From positions 283,803,276 to 283,867,275 of the forward strand of contig NC_134710.1 in assembly GCF_043290135.1 (NCBI RefSeq): 64,000 nucleotides of DNA, written 5' to 3'. This DNA comes from Rhipicephalus microplus. Taxonomy: Eukaryota > Arthropoda > Arachnida > Ixodida > Ixodidae. Position 1 is the first letter of the stretch; the number at the start of each line of letters is the position of its first letter. A model generated the notes under the pieces. It was given only the letters and a program-made list of their open reading frames with translations. It ran no database searches and was not told the DNA's origin. The translations under genes were made by a program, and so were the position numbers. Below, piece after piece: positions 47,481-58,479 of this stretch.

Positions 47481-47940
47481 CACCAAGTATGCCAGTACGA
47501 GACCCTCGTTCAATGAAATAAGGGAGAGAAGTGTATACCTAAGGGCTCGTATTTCTGTGTTTTAACACAATATTAATGAGATATAACAGACAGTAATGCC
47601 AAGGAATGTACAGGGGAAGTTAGTAGAACCAATGGAATGTAAATAAGAAGAAAGAAGAAAGAAAAGTGGATGAAAAAATTACCAGCTGTGAGCAGGAATC
47701 GAACCTACGACCTTCGAATAACGCGTTCAATGCTCTAACCACTGAGCTATCACCGCGGCCGTCCCTCCATCCACTTTTTGGGGTTTATATGTGAATTTAG
47801 AAGTAGGAGTGACAGTCAGCGCCATCTATAAGCCAAACAACGAGTGTGAAAACACTCTTATTCGCATGTTTGGCGTCACGTAGCACGTGAACTTATTATG
47901 AGCGGGCAGCTGATTAAATGTTCCTCTTATACAACCTAAT
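47481..47940 (-). repeat. tRNA-core repeat, copy 2
   Basis: A 460-bp unit starting cacaccaagtatgccagtac and ending ctcttatacaacctaat, head-to-tail with copy 3. Core at 47685-47756. Confidence 0.92.
47685..47756 (-). tRNA. tRNA-like cloverleaf (repeat core), copy 2
   Basis: Same 72-nt layout. The acceptor stem has one mismatch (GCGGTGA/TCACAGC) and the anticodon stem one G-U pair (TTGAA/TTCGA). G33 as in the other copies. More decayed than copies 1, 3 and 4. Confidence 0.4.
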
Positions 47941-48375
47941 CACACCAAGTCTGCCAGTACGAGACCCTCGTTCAATGAAATAAGGGAGAGAAGTGTATAC
48001 CTAAGGGCTCGTATTTCCGTGTTTTAGCACAATATTAATGAGATATAACAGACAGTAATGCCAAGGAATGTACAGGGGAAGTTAGTAGAACCAATGGAAT
48101 GTAAATAAGAAGAAAGAAGAAACAAAAGTCGATGAAAAAATTACCAGCTGTGAGCAGGAATCGAACCTACGACCTTCGAATAACGCGTTCGATGCTCTAA
48201 CCACTGAGCTATCACAGCGGCCGTCCGTCTATCAACTTTTTGGGGTTTATATGTGAATTTAGAAGTAGGAGTGACAGTCAGCGCCATCTATAAGCCAAAC
48301 AACGAGTGTGAAAACACTCTTATTCGCATGTTTGGCGTCACGTAGCACGTGAACTTATTATGAGCAGGCAGCTGA
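47941..48375 (-). repeat. tRNA-core repeat, copy 3
   Basis: Starts cacaccaagtctgccagtac, 460 bp after the start of copy 2, and ends at gagcaggcagctgatt where the inverted copy 4 begins. Core at 48147-48218. Confidence 0.92.
48147..48218 (-). tRNA. tRNA-like cloverleaf (repeat core), copy 3
   Basis: 72 nt. Acceptor stem GCTGTGA/TCACAGC is perfect, D arm TAGCTCAGTGGTTAGAGC, anticodon loop CGCGTTA with G33, T arm as in copy 1. Confidence 0.5.
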
Positions 48376-48387
48376 TTCAGAAGCTCA

Positions 48388-48614
48388 CTCCTACTTCTAA
48401 ATTCACATATAAACCCCAAAAAGTGGATGGAGGGACGGCCGCTGTGATAGCTCAGTGGTTAGAGCATCGAACGTGTTATTCGAAGGTCGTAGGTTCGATT
48501 CCTGCTCACAGCTGGTAATTTTTTCATCCACTTTTCTTTCTTCTTTCTTCTTATTTACATTCCATTGGTTCTACTAACTTCCCCTGTACATTCCTTGGCA
48601 TTACTGTCTGTTAT
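48388..48614 (+). repeat. tRNA-core repeat, copy 4 (inverted, partial)
   Basis: Reverse orientation relative to copies 1-3: starts cactcctacttctaaattca, contains the tRNA-like core and gtaattttttcatccacttt, and ends in ctgttatatat, where a TA run replaces the rest. With copy 3 it forms a long inverted repeat with a spacer of about 110 bp. Confidence 0.92.
48441..48512 (+). tRNA. tRNA-like cloverleaf (repeat core), copy 4
   Basis: 72 nt, all four stems intact. The anticodon loop is CGTGTTA, so the nominal anticodon is UGU (Thr), again with G33. Flanked by an 11-bp inverted pair (aaaagtggatg upstream, catccactttt downstream), which lengthens the fold beyond the tRNA. Confidence 0.5.
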
Positions 48615-48633
48615 ATATATATATATATATATA
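48612..48633. repeat. Short (TA)n run
   Basis: Eleven TA units at the broken end of copy 4. Confidence 0.9.
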
Positions 48634-48779
48634 GCATGTGCGTGCAGTCGCTCTTCCTTTGTTCATGTTCGCTTTTTATGATTACGTGATTTCTGCAGAG
48701 AAAGAACGACAGCGAGAGAGAGTAGATAGGAGATAAGGATCCCAGTTGTTCACCTCGTACTAGTGAGCGATATAACGAA

Positions 48780-50125
48780 TTGGTATGAGTCATTGGCTCC
48801 GTGTATCACGTTCCTACTGTAGCCCTTGGAAAGTGAGAGAGAGCTCAGGCCCAAGTGCTCAAAACGCGCGTCCCATCGACGGAAGGTTTTCGCACGAGGG
48901 ACGGGATGACGCTTAATCTTCAAGCGTCGACATGGCAAACGAAAGCGCCCCCAGTCGCAAACTCGTGCGTTTGGCTGGGGCCAAACGTAGGAACACCACG
49001 ATGTGTGAGTTCACTGACCGGCGAAGTCCCAGCCTCAGCAGGTCACCCCCTTAACTTGGCGTGAACCAGAATTAGCTTGGGAGGGTGTCACAAAACGAGC
49101 GCTTAAAAAAGGGCGCGCTGCCAACTTCTCGCGACGAAATGACGGAGTGACACCGCGAGGTCAATGATAAAAAAAAAGAGAAAACAAACATCCAAAGACT
49201 CCTCGGGCGCGCGACTCTCTCCTTCGGAAGCGTGGGTTCGCCGACGAACCTCCTCTCATCGTCGGCCGAGCAAGCCCTCGAAATTTCTAGATGGAAAGGT
49301 GCGTGATGATGCCGGCTTGAGTCATCCGTCGCGGACGGCCCTCGTATCGTCTCGACCTTTCCCCCAGCCTTCGCTACGCATCGCGCCGACGAAATGATGA
49401 GAACTTTCTGGAATCTCGCGCGGAAGGTATTTAATCGAGCAGCCGAGACGAGAGATCAGGAGAAGACGGAAGTTAGCGCCAGAGCGCGTAGGGATTCCGC
49501 CGTGTAGTCGGCGAAGGTTTTATTCGTAGAGACAAAGCAGGAGACGAAGATGATTTCCACCTGAGGGGTGACGACTCGAGCTACAGGCAAGAGTGTGTGT
49601 TTACCGCTATCGAGCGAAGACGCGTGGCAACAGCTGCGTGTGTGAAGCCGACGTGTTTCCGGCGAAGAAGTTTTAAGCTTGGAGAGTGGCCTATTGAAGA
49701 AGTGAGGTTTCCTGGAAGAGAAACTTCGGGGCAGCGGAACGACAGAGGTTTCCTGGAAGAGAAACTCCGGGGGCAGCGGAACGACAACAACGCTGGACTT
49801 TGAGTGAGTGATTCTCGGAAGAGTATCATTCAGACTTTTGTTCCAAAGACTGCGGACTGAATAGGTTTTCTATCTCTTTAGTCTTCAAGTGTCTTGGTTC
49901 TTCAATACATGCAACTGCATTGTAGTGCGTATTGTTGTCTGTGTCTGTTGTTTCGAGTGTGGCTGATTGTACTGTGTAGTACGTTGTTTGGTTGGTGACA
50001 TATTGTATTCAACTATTGTGGAGTGTGCATACTTGTGTATTGTTTTTGATCTGCCATTATTGAGAATATAATTCTGTTTTGTTTATCAACTCTCGGCTCT
50101 GACTTGTTCTTTGGGTCACAGCCAG
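48780..50125 (+). mobile_element. LTR of a Gypsy-like retrotransposon (5' start uncertain)
   Basis: Features of a long LTR: a GC-rich U3-like part, a candidate TATA box (ggtatttaatcgagc near 49427) followed by the start-like agagatcaggagaagacgg, a TG-rich U5-like part with gagaatataattctgttttg, and an end gttctttgggtcaca at about 50121. A possible 5' end is tgtcacaaaacgagc at 49087, but the related-looking sequence from about 48840 may also belong. No second LTR and no gag-pol lie in the window. The Gypsy label is a family-level guess from the general look of tick LTRs. Confidence 0.5.
49705..49790 (+). repeat. 42-bp tandem duplication inside the LTR
   Basis: aggtttcctggaagagaaac followed by a ccgggg/cttcgg variant and cagcggaacgaca occurs twice back to back. 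Confidence 0.8.
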
Positions 50126-50240
50126 CGTCCGCTGGCGCGCCAAAAAGGACCACTTCTAAATTGTCCACGCTTTCGTGGTGCGGTTCGGGGGGCCGATACT
50201 TCGGTCCTTGAAATTAGCCCAGCGATCGCCGACGAATATG
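50126..50240 (+). mobile_element. Possible LTR-element leader remnant
   Basis: Follows the LTR end directly, with tccgctggcgcgccaaaaag, which may hold the primer binding site, then ggcgatcgctggg-complement sequence. It stops without coding sequence. Inference from position only. Confidence 0.35.
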
Positions 50241-50414
50241 ACGTGCTGCATGGTCAACCCATGAATAATGTCACGATCTCGTCGCGTACGTCAAACACTT
50301 CCCGCCAGACTGCCACATACACACGGGCTGATATGTGCCACTGGTATGCGGGTATGTGCCACAGAAGATTGACACTTAGTATCACACCCACCCTCGGCTA
50401 TGCGTATGAACCCG

Positions 50415-50850
50415 TTCCTAACATACATAGATATTCTAGAACATCAAAGACTTGAAAGACGGAAACTTCCGTCTCCGGGGCCAAAGCTCGGTAAAGAATC
50501 TCAGGTAGCGTGGCGTCACCTGCAGACTTTGTCTTACCCCAATCCATACATACTGTCCAAAGATAGATCGCGACACATACGCGCCATAGTGCAGGTTCTG
50601 CGTCAATAAAACAGCCACCCTGTACCACATAGGGGAATGCCCACACAATCCACCTCTACAATCCAGAGCACAGCAAAACACTGTAGGGTGGGAGGCAGCT
50701 CTGTCCAGCTCGGATCGGAAGACACAAGAGGCCCTCGTGAGACGAGCGAGGACAGCGGCCCGTGCCAATGGGATGCCTTACTAAGGAACCCACTCACCGA
50801 CACTCTTCCCTTGGTCCCAAATAAATGTTTAATTCTCTCTAGTATCTACC
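50415..50850 (+). mobile_element. LINE F: 3' end of an I-like LINE ORF2
   Basis: Two frames give the C-terminal part: ILEHQRLERRKLPSPGPKLG, QVAWRHLQTLSYPNPYIL and, after a frameshift near 50580, a knuckle CRFCVNKTATLYHIGEC followed by VGWEAALSSSDRKTQEALVR. The pattern matches the end of LINE C ORF2 (CPHCGEIASLEHMLWKC and following). AATAAA lies at 50820-50825. A strongly 5'-truncated copy. Confidence 0.75.
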
Positions 50851-50883
50851 CAGAAACGACGAGAACACACATGGAAAATTTTA

Positions 50884-51025
50884 ACGCGTGAGCGTTAAGA
50901 AATACCGGACATCGGTAGCGTCAACCCGATGAATGTAAAGAATAAATGTCAGGGTCCCAGCTGAAATCGAACCCAAGAATTCTGCGTGGCAATGAATCAT
51001 TTTACCACAGAGCTACGCCAGGTCT
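50884..51025 (-). repeat. tRNA-derived SINE family 1-like copy
   Basis: On the minus strand: A box tggcgtagctctgtggtaaa, B box tgggttcgatttcagctggg, then a 3' part accctgacatttattctttac, cattcatcgggttgacgcta and cttaacgctcacgcgttaaa. The head resembles the SINEs at 268 and 4128; the 3' part differs. Confidence 0.65.
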
Positions 51026-52769
51026 CAGAACTACTTTGCAAATAGACGCTAATCTTCGTGAAACGTCAATAATGGTTGCAGTGCTGCCTGCCCAATTGTA
51101 TAAACATTACATATGTACTCCTTTGATACAGCTGTCACCTCGGGTTAACGTCAATTGTGGTTAGTTGCCATGTGCTAAAGTTGATTTATGAAGCAGTGTC
51201 AAGGGCCAGCATCCTCGCGAACATGATCGCTTCATATCAGCTTCTGGTGTTCCTAATACGCATGTTCCAGTTGGCATCGTTACGGAAGTACAAACAACCG
51301 CTTATATAAGCATCTGCGACTCTTCAACATATGTCTGTGCGTGTAACATTTCTACATATCTTTACCCTCATTTTATGACGTGTCGCTCAATAAGAAATCT
51401 GCAACGCGGTCATACTCTCCCCACTTGCTTCACATAAAATTGATTCCCAGGTACGTGGGATCTGCCGATTTTTAATAACTGACTGAAGTGTCAGCGCGCG
51501 CAGACCAATGGCAGCAGTATCTGCCTCATGCCAGAGCGAGCGTCTTGTCTTATTCTCTGCGAAGCCGATGCAGCTGCCACTAGACTATATATAACAAAAG
51601 TGTGGCGAACAAGTAATGTCTTTTACGTAACGCTTATGGGTACTAGGGTCGCAACTTCTTGGTGGAAAAGTTTTCTAAGCATGCGAGCCTAAATGATCAT
51701 ATCACTAACCACTACGCGTCAAATGAGATATGCTTGTGGTCTGTGTGGCAAAAAACTTCACGAGCCCACGCAAATGCGGAGATAGTTTTCCCGCTAGATT
51801 TCGAGCAATCGCGTAAAATGCTGTCAGATTCGAGCATCGACTACGTAGGCCTCCATAGCCTGAAAGGAGCATTCAACATGATGCTTCTCATTTTTGTAAT
51901 GGCTGCCTCATCTCAAAGTTTTCTGCTCTCTGTTACTTTCTGTCTTCTCTTGGTCGTCTTCCCCCTCGAACTTCGCTTTCTTCTAGCTATTAGATCTCTC
52001 TTTTTTTAAAATTTTTTCGTTTCTTTACGGGCTGCAGAATCGATGCTGAGCAGCTTACACCGGCAATAACAAAACAAAAGGAAATCTGTACGCTGCTGAT
52101 ACTAGAAAGTCATTTATTCCAGTCCTTCGGCACTCAAATTTCTAATAAAGCATTTCTTTTTCTTGCAGCACTTACAGTGCTTGTTTTGAACATTGTTTTT
52201 TTTTCTAATGAAAACAAAACAAGTTTCCAACGTTCTACTCAACATTACTCATATTTTGATGAAAGCGTAAATAAGCGAACGGTGATTGTACGTGCGACAG
52301 TGTCATGGTTGTAAGACATACGCGCGAGGTTTTCTGCACCAGCGTCCTGTCGATCAGGTGCAATCATTGATCATGAAATTCCAGGTGCAGCGAAAGACTG
52401 TTGAATTAATTAAAGTGGTATGAATTAGCTTTTCGCAGTGTTGTTCGTGCCCAGACTTTGCATGTCTTTACGTTTTGGATTTTTTCTCTCTCGGATTTAT
52501 TTTTAATCGAATCGCACGAAATTCCTCGTATGGTATACTTCCACCATTTAATTAATTTAACAGTTAAGCGTACGTATTAGAGTGACTAACAATTTTACGC
52601 TTTATTACTTCCCCTTAGAAAAAAAAAAGCACTGCATACCAGAGTTAAACCTGATATTTAGAAACTGATGCAGATACACTGCAGGTCGAGTCAATTTCAA
52701 ACTTCGAAATATTCACAGGCTTCACGCATCCGGTAGCTTGTTGAAAGGGTTTGTGTCTTCAGTAATATT
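51026..52769. other. No gene recognised
   Basis: A short block near 51425 (gattcccaggtacgtgggat, ctgccgatttttaataac) recurs at 58330-58360. Otherwise unassigned. Confidence 0.4.
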
Positions 52770-52912
52770 AATATCTAAAATTTTATGTCCCAAAACTATA
52801 ATATGATTGAGAGACGCCGAATGTAAGGCACGGGGTTGAACTCAACCTGAGATTGAACTCAAGACCTTTGGTTCAGCAGCCTAGCACTCAGACCGCTAAA
52901 CTATCGAGGCGG
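52770..52912 (-). repeat. Old, internally deleted Ruka-like SINE
   Basis: Recognisable parts: ttttatgtcccaaaac, atatgattgagagacgccga, and on the minus strand an A-box region ending gcggtctgagtgctaggctg with a B box gagttcaatctcagg. The middle is missing. Confidence 0.65.
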
Positions 52913-55150
52913 ATTCTTGGCAGTTCCAGCCATTCCTAAACGTATCGTGATCTTCATGATGCGGTAATGCCACACAAGTGCACATACACAGACAAAGCCG
53001 AGGATACAACTATGTCGGAAGCTATGGAGCCAATAATCGTGTGTCTCGATTGAAAAAAAGAAATTGTGACTCCTGTTTGAAATCGGGAAGCGGCCTTGGT
53101 TAATATCATGTGCAGCGTCAGGGTTATCAATGGTATATACTTTCACAAAAAAGTAAGTGGAACAAGGTTCTACTGTTTTTAGTGCAATATTTTTGGTATA
53201 TAGTTACTTCGTTTACTTACTACGTGTTTTTTCTATTGTTATCAAATTGATAAGCTTTTTAACGCGTGCCTTTACCTAACTCATGTTTTCATTTGTGCAC
53301 TGTAAAAACACTTTCAAAATTTTCATTAAAGTTTCAATTGTTTTGAGTTTGAATTATTCCGCATGCATCATATTTTCTACCCCTTTTGTAACACCCCTAA
53401 AACAGGGCGTTTAAGTAAGAAATTAAAATGAAACTGTACCTGAAATAATTATTACGCTATAAAAATGTTCGTAAGAGCAAACATCAGTTACTCGTAATAC
53501 TGTACATGATTTTAGCCAGAGGAGCTGGAAAGTAGTTAATAACACTTTAGAGCAGTAGAGCTTGTGAATTCGGCCTTGTGGTACTAATGGCTGTTTCGGT
53601 AGAGGCAGAGCAAGCACTATTCCTAGAAGCCACTCAGTAGCGGGTGCCCAGTCGATTACCGCTGAAATTCCAAACACTAATTTGCTAATCACGTAATTTA
53701 AATTTTAAATGGGATGAAATATTTCGGAGTAATGTCTAATTGTGACAAAAATTTTCAGGCTATACCTTCATTGTATTGCATTTGAAACCTAATACCTTTC
53801 TTTAAATGCACTAAGTTGTTTACGCAATTTCGTTATGCATTATTAGTGATTTTTTTGCCTTGTCCTCGCACGAGCAGGCCCAGCTCAAAAGCAAGTAATC
53901 CGTTTAATACGCTAAGCACTTGAGGTTTCAGTGTTAGAAATGTACCACTTAGTATGTAGTGCAATTATTTATTCTGTAAAATGATCTACGAACGTTCAAT
54001 TTTTCTTTGTTCCGCATAATCGCGTTGCATCGTGCGCCTCAATTCCGAAACATTCTTCAACCACTGCAGCCGAGATGAGACAAGTGCCTCCGAATCATAT
54101 GCGTTAGGCCTGTTGTCAGGGTCATATGTCGAATATCACCTCGTTGACAGTGTTATTTAGGCGGCAGTGGTTTTCGCCGGGCATGTTTTGTCTAGTCTTG
54201 ATTTTTCAGCATGGTACTGTGTGTGCCTGGCCCCAATACATTCTCTTTGATTGTACCATCTACTATGTAATTGTGTTAGTCTTGGCGTGAGCAAAGTATT
54301 CTCTTTGCACGTACCATCTACTATGTAATTGTGTTAGTCTTGGTGTGAGCAAAGTATGAGGCTAATATGGCCGACTTTTCTTTTGATATAGATGAGGTAT
54401 AAGATGACTGAATGCGGTGCGCTGTGTAGAAATGTGAGCGTTTGTGTTATCTTTAAAGCAGTGCGACGCCTTTGCGATCATGAGCCGTAGTAGTGGACCA
54501 ATGATTTCAAAATTTTTGGTACCACCTCCTTATCTGTTTCTTTTGCCAGTTAACTGCGTCGTGGAATTGAGTTCTCCTTATCATGGTTGTTGAAAAAGCG
54601 TCAGTAATAGAGTAAATGCTGATATACTGTCTCCGTGTGTGATATGAAACCGTAGTTCTTGAGGCTTTGTTCCTTGGCTCACGAATTATTGAAGCGCATC
54701 TCAAACGAAATGCCCCTGAAGCGAACAACTAAGTCATAGTTGGAGCTGAATGAATCCTCGCGTTCAAGTTTTTTTTTTTTTTTCGGTGTTCTTCGAAAAG
54801 GGAGGCTGTTGGAGGGGATGTAAAAATCGATTGCCTCTTAGCAAACGTTGAGCTCAAAAGCAATTCATTGCAGCGGCGAAGGGCCTCCATGTTCGAAGCT
54901 GATAAAAGAAGTTTTGTCTTACAGTGATCCACTTACGGGAAGAAATCTGCGGCACACCCTGCTGCGCACTCTGTATAGGTGTTGAGAAAGACGCAGCTTC
55001 ATTCGCGCTCTATTAACGCACCTGAAGTCACTGTACTGGATGAACGCTGTACCTGAATGTTTCTGGTTTTGTTTTGTGTTTGCCTTGTGAGCAGTCGGTT
55101 CTCGATTTAGGGAGATATTATTTAAGAGGGTCCGGGGAATTTCGAACAGG
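52913..55150. other. No gene recognised
   Basis: AT-rich, with a tandem duplication at 54241-54356. Confidence 0.4.
54241..54356 (+). repeat. 58-bp tandem duplication
   Basis: ttctctttgattgtaccatc... (54241-54298) and ttctctttgcacgtaccatc... (54299-54356) share ctactatgtaattgtgttag and gagcaaagta, with only a few differences. Confidence 0.9.
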
Positions 55151-55166
55151 CTAACTTTCACTCTGC

Positions 55167-55197
55167 ATTTTGGGACGTTAAACCCCACATATCAATC
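55167..55197 (+). repeat. Very short Ruka-like SINE 3' end
   Basis: tttgggacgttaaaccccac followed by atatcaatc, flanked on both sides by aactttcactctgc (55153-55166 and 55198-55211). A severely 5'-truncated insertion. Confidence 0.85.
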
Positions 55198-55213
55198 AAC
55201 TTTCACTCTGCTG

Positions 55214-55447
55214 CTTCGCCGCGGTGGTCTTTAGTGCTACGGTACTCAGCTGCTGACCCACAGGTCGCGGGGTCGAATCCCGGCTGTGGCTGCGTTTCCT
55301 ATTGAGGCGGAAATGCTGTAGGCCCGTGTGCTCAGATTTGGGTGCACGTTAAAGATCACTAGGTGGTCAAAATTTCCGGAGCCCTCCACTACGGCACCTC
55401 TCATAATCATATGGTGGTTTTGGGACGTTAAAACCCACATATTAATC
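55214..55447 (+). repeat. Full-length Ruka-like SINE
   Basis: Starts cttcgccgcggtggtcttta, A box tgctacggtactcagctgct, B box ggggtcgaatcccggc, body ttgaggcggaaatgctgtag, 3' end gggacgttaaaacccacat and attaatc. Flanked by aactttcactctgctg at 55198-55213 and 55448-55463. Confidence 0.92.
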
Positions 55448-55463
55448 AACTTTCACTCTGCTG

Positions 55464-56344
55464 AAGGTGAGGTGTGCGACGTGGCCATGCTTTATGTCAC
55501 TTTTTAACACGCTTACGACCCAATAAATATACATACTTTGGTCCACCACCTGATTATGACATTTCCGACCTTCGTAAAGCATTTCGAGACTGGACACACT
55601 TTTGCAAAGACCTGCGGTGATTGCCGATTTCGGATGTCTTCTTTCCGTGCTCTGCAGACAGGAATCGCAGTTAACAAATTTTGCTCTGTATTTGTACTTG
55701 AAATGCTACATCCCAGACCTGAGTGCGTTGCATGCGTGTATGCACCACAGCATACATATAAAATTATCTTCGTCATAAAAACAAAACATTGTTTTCTTTC
55801 ATTCTTTTTGTTTCTTCTTTGCTCAGTAGAGCCAAGGTCTACTGGCTTCGCTTGAATGTGTGAGCCACATCCCATGCCACACCTAATCTGCTTAATCACA
55901 GAAATCAAATGTCTCTTTCTTCTGTTCAGTGAACGTATGGACGTTTAGTTTAGCTGTCCTTTTTTCTTGTTTATGAACTGCTACTTAAGATTCTTGTGTT
56001 AACTCAAAGTTGAGATTATGATCTTGTCTTTGGTGTCCATTTTGTGGGTGTAAGCATGGCAAATCGCGGATGTCAACTGTCTTCAGAATTCATCCACTGT
56101 TTTTGCCTCACGCGGTGTTTTGGCTTACAGTGATACCAATTTCCACCACTAGATTCTGTGAAGGCCACACTGGAGGCTTTTGTGGCAAATCGTATTAGCT
56201 TTGTATTATGCAGTGACACTACTTTCTGATAAAACTTATGTGGTTCTGCGCACCAATACTGCAGAATGCGTAGGAGGGCATTTTAATATAAAACTTAATT
56301 ATGATAGACTGTTCAGAAACGTTTATTTACACTATGTACAAAAA
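55464..56344. other. No gene recognised
   Basis: No supported feature. Confidence 0.4.
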
Positions 56345-56510
56345 CAAAAATAATGACTATCAATGGGTTTTTTTAACGGGCACCTACTAAGCACATGGGT
56401 TTGTTCACGTTTCATTTACACCAAAATGTGGCCGCCGTAGCCAAGACTCGACACCTTCTTCTCGAACCCAGCAGCGCAACAGTGTAGGTGCTAAGCTGCC
56501 ACGGCTCGTC
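56345..56510 (-). repeat. Diverged tRNA-derived SINE (Ruka-like variant)
   Basis: On the minus strand: A-box region gccgtggcagcttagcacct, B box near gggttcgagaagaagg and gtcgagtcttggctac, then ggcggccacattttggtg. It resembles the Ruka-like head with an altered body. Confidence 0.5.
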
Positions 56511-56762
56511 GCCACGAAATTATAGATACATATTTTTTTTCAGCCTACGCATGAAACTTTAATTACGTCAGATGAATTTGTGTATCTATTTCTAGTGGTG
56601 TAAATTATGCATTGCTTTCTTAAAACAAGACGTACACGTACATATCACCAAGTAGTATACAAAATTGTGAATAGTTTTTTCTGTGTAAAAGGTGGCCTAC
56701 CACGTAAACCTACTGCTATGCTAAAAAACACATGCAATTTGCCTTTTCAAAAACACACACAC

Positions 56763-56973
<211 letters not shown>

Positions 56974-57608
56974 GACGTAAGAGGCATTCCCTATTTTATT
57001 GCACCCGTGGCCACTGGATAAAGATATTTCATATTAATGGGAATTTTTTTAGTGTTTAGTTTCACCACTTGCACAAGGTCTTTTAACCCGTGATTAACTT
57101 TTCTGAGACATAACGAATGGAGGTGAAAAACACCCTCCCTTATTATTAATAACAGGAAAACTGTGGACTTTTTTTTTCAAACAAGGATAAAATTAGTAGA
57201 AACGGCAAAGCCGGCATCGTTACCTTCGATTTTGTCCCCTTCTGACGAGAGGAGAAGACGCAATATTCTTCTAGTGATTTGCGCGACGAAGACCTATAGG
57301 TGTCACCACTGAGTTCATGTCATTTATATGCACACTGTGCTCGCTCCTCACCTTATTGAGAACCCCATCTGCTAGAAGCGCACTGAAAGTTCTGGATACT
57401 TTGGAGCCGTTCCTTGCAAGCCTTTTTTAACATCATGTCCTACAGTCTACGTCATCTGAAACAGTCGAAGTCCACCTGTACATTGCGGCATATTGCAGTT
57501 TTATGACCTTCTGGGCGAACGTGTTGCATGCTGCTATGCGCGCAAGTGTATTATTTCTCCTCTGCCAAATATAAAAATAAATTAAATTGCATTTGAACCC
57601 GCACACCG
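56974..57608 (+). repeat. Dispersed repeat of 640 bp, copy 2
   Basis: Same orientation and nearly the same sequence as 16443-17082; ends at aaattgcatttgaacccgca and runs into an ACAG array. Confidence 0.85.
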
Positions 57609-58032
<424 letters not shown>

Positions 58033-58330
58033 GCTGAGATGTGGTTTCATGACACGCGTGTATGTAAGAACATGACAACATACCATGTTCATAGAGTGCT
58101 CGCGGCCGTTTCACTAGGTTCACATATGCTAAATTTGGCATCATGTGACATTAATAGATGACGAAGGTAAACGACACATCCAGACATGATAATCATGACA
58201 CGGAAGTCGTGTAGTGCTTAATTTACCTCCACTTTGTAACGTTCTGGTGATTTTAAAGTGACATATCAACCTTCTTCATTCGTGCTTCGCACATATCAAC
58301 CTTCATCATTCGTGCTTCGCATATCATCGA
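58033..58330. repeat. 'catgac' repeat, copy 2, with a 30-bp duplication
   Basis: 58045-58200 matches part of 13115-13310. The tail has two 30-bp units (58261-58290 and 58291-58320) that read acatatcaaccttc then ttcattcgtgcttcgc with one difference. Confidence 0.7.
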
Positions 58331-58479
58331 TTCCCACTGTACGTGGGATCTGCCAATTTTTTATGACCACGCAGATACCACCTACACAGACGCTTCCTAC
58401 GTGTGATCGATCTCTTTCTTCTGGCTCATTTCGAAGAGATGTCATGTCTGGCCTTGTGGACAAAGTGTGATATAATACC

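Noticed and set aside
44294..48512. Functional tRNA-Thr genes
   Set aside because: All four cores lack U33 and sit in identical positions of a dispersed repeat; reported as tRNA-like only.
55538..55855. 105-codon ORF
   Set aside because: No domain; Phe/Leu-rich end from a T-rich stretch; the opposite strand is equally open.
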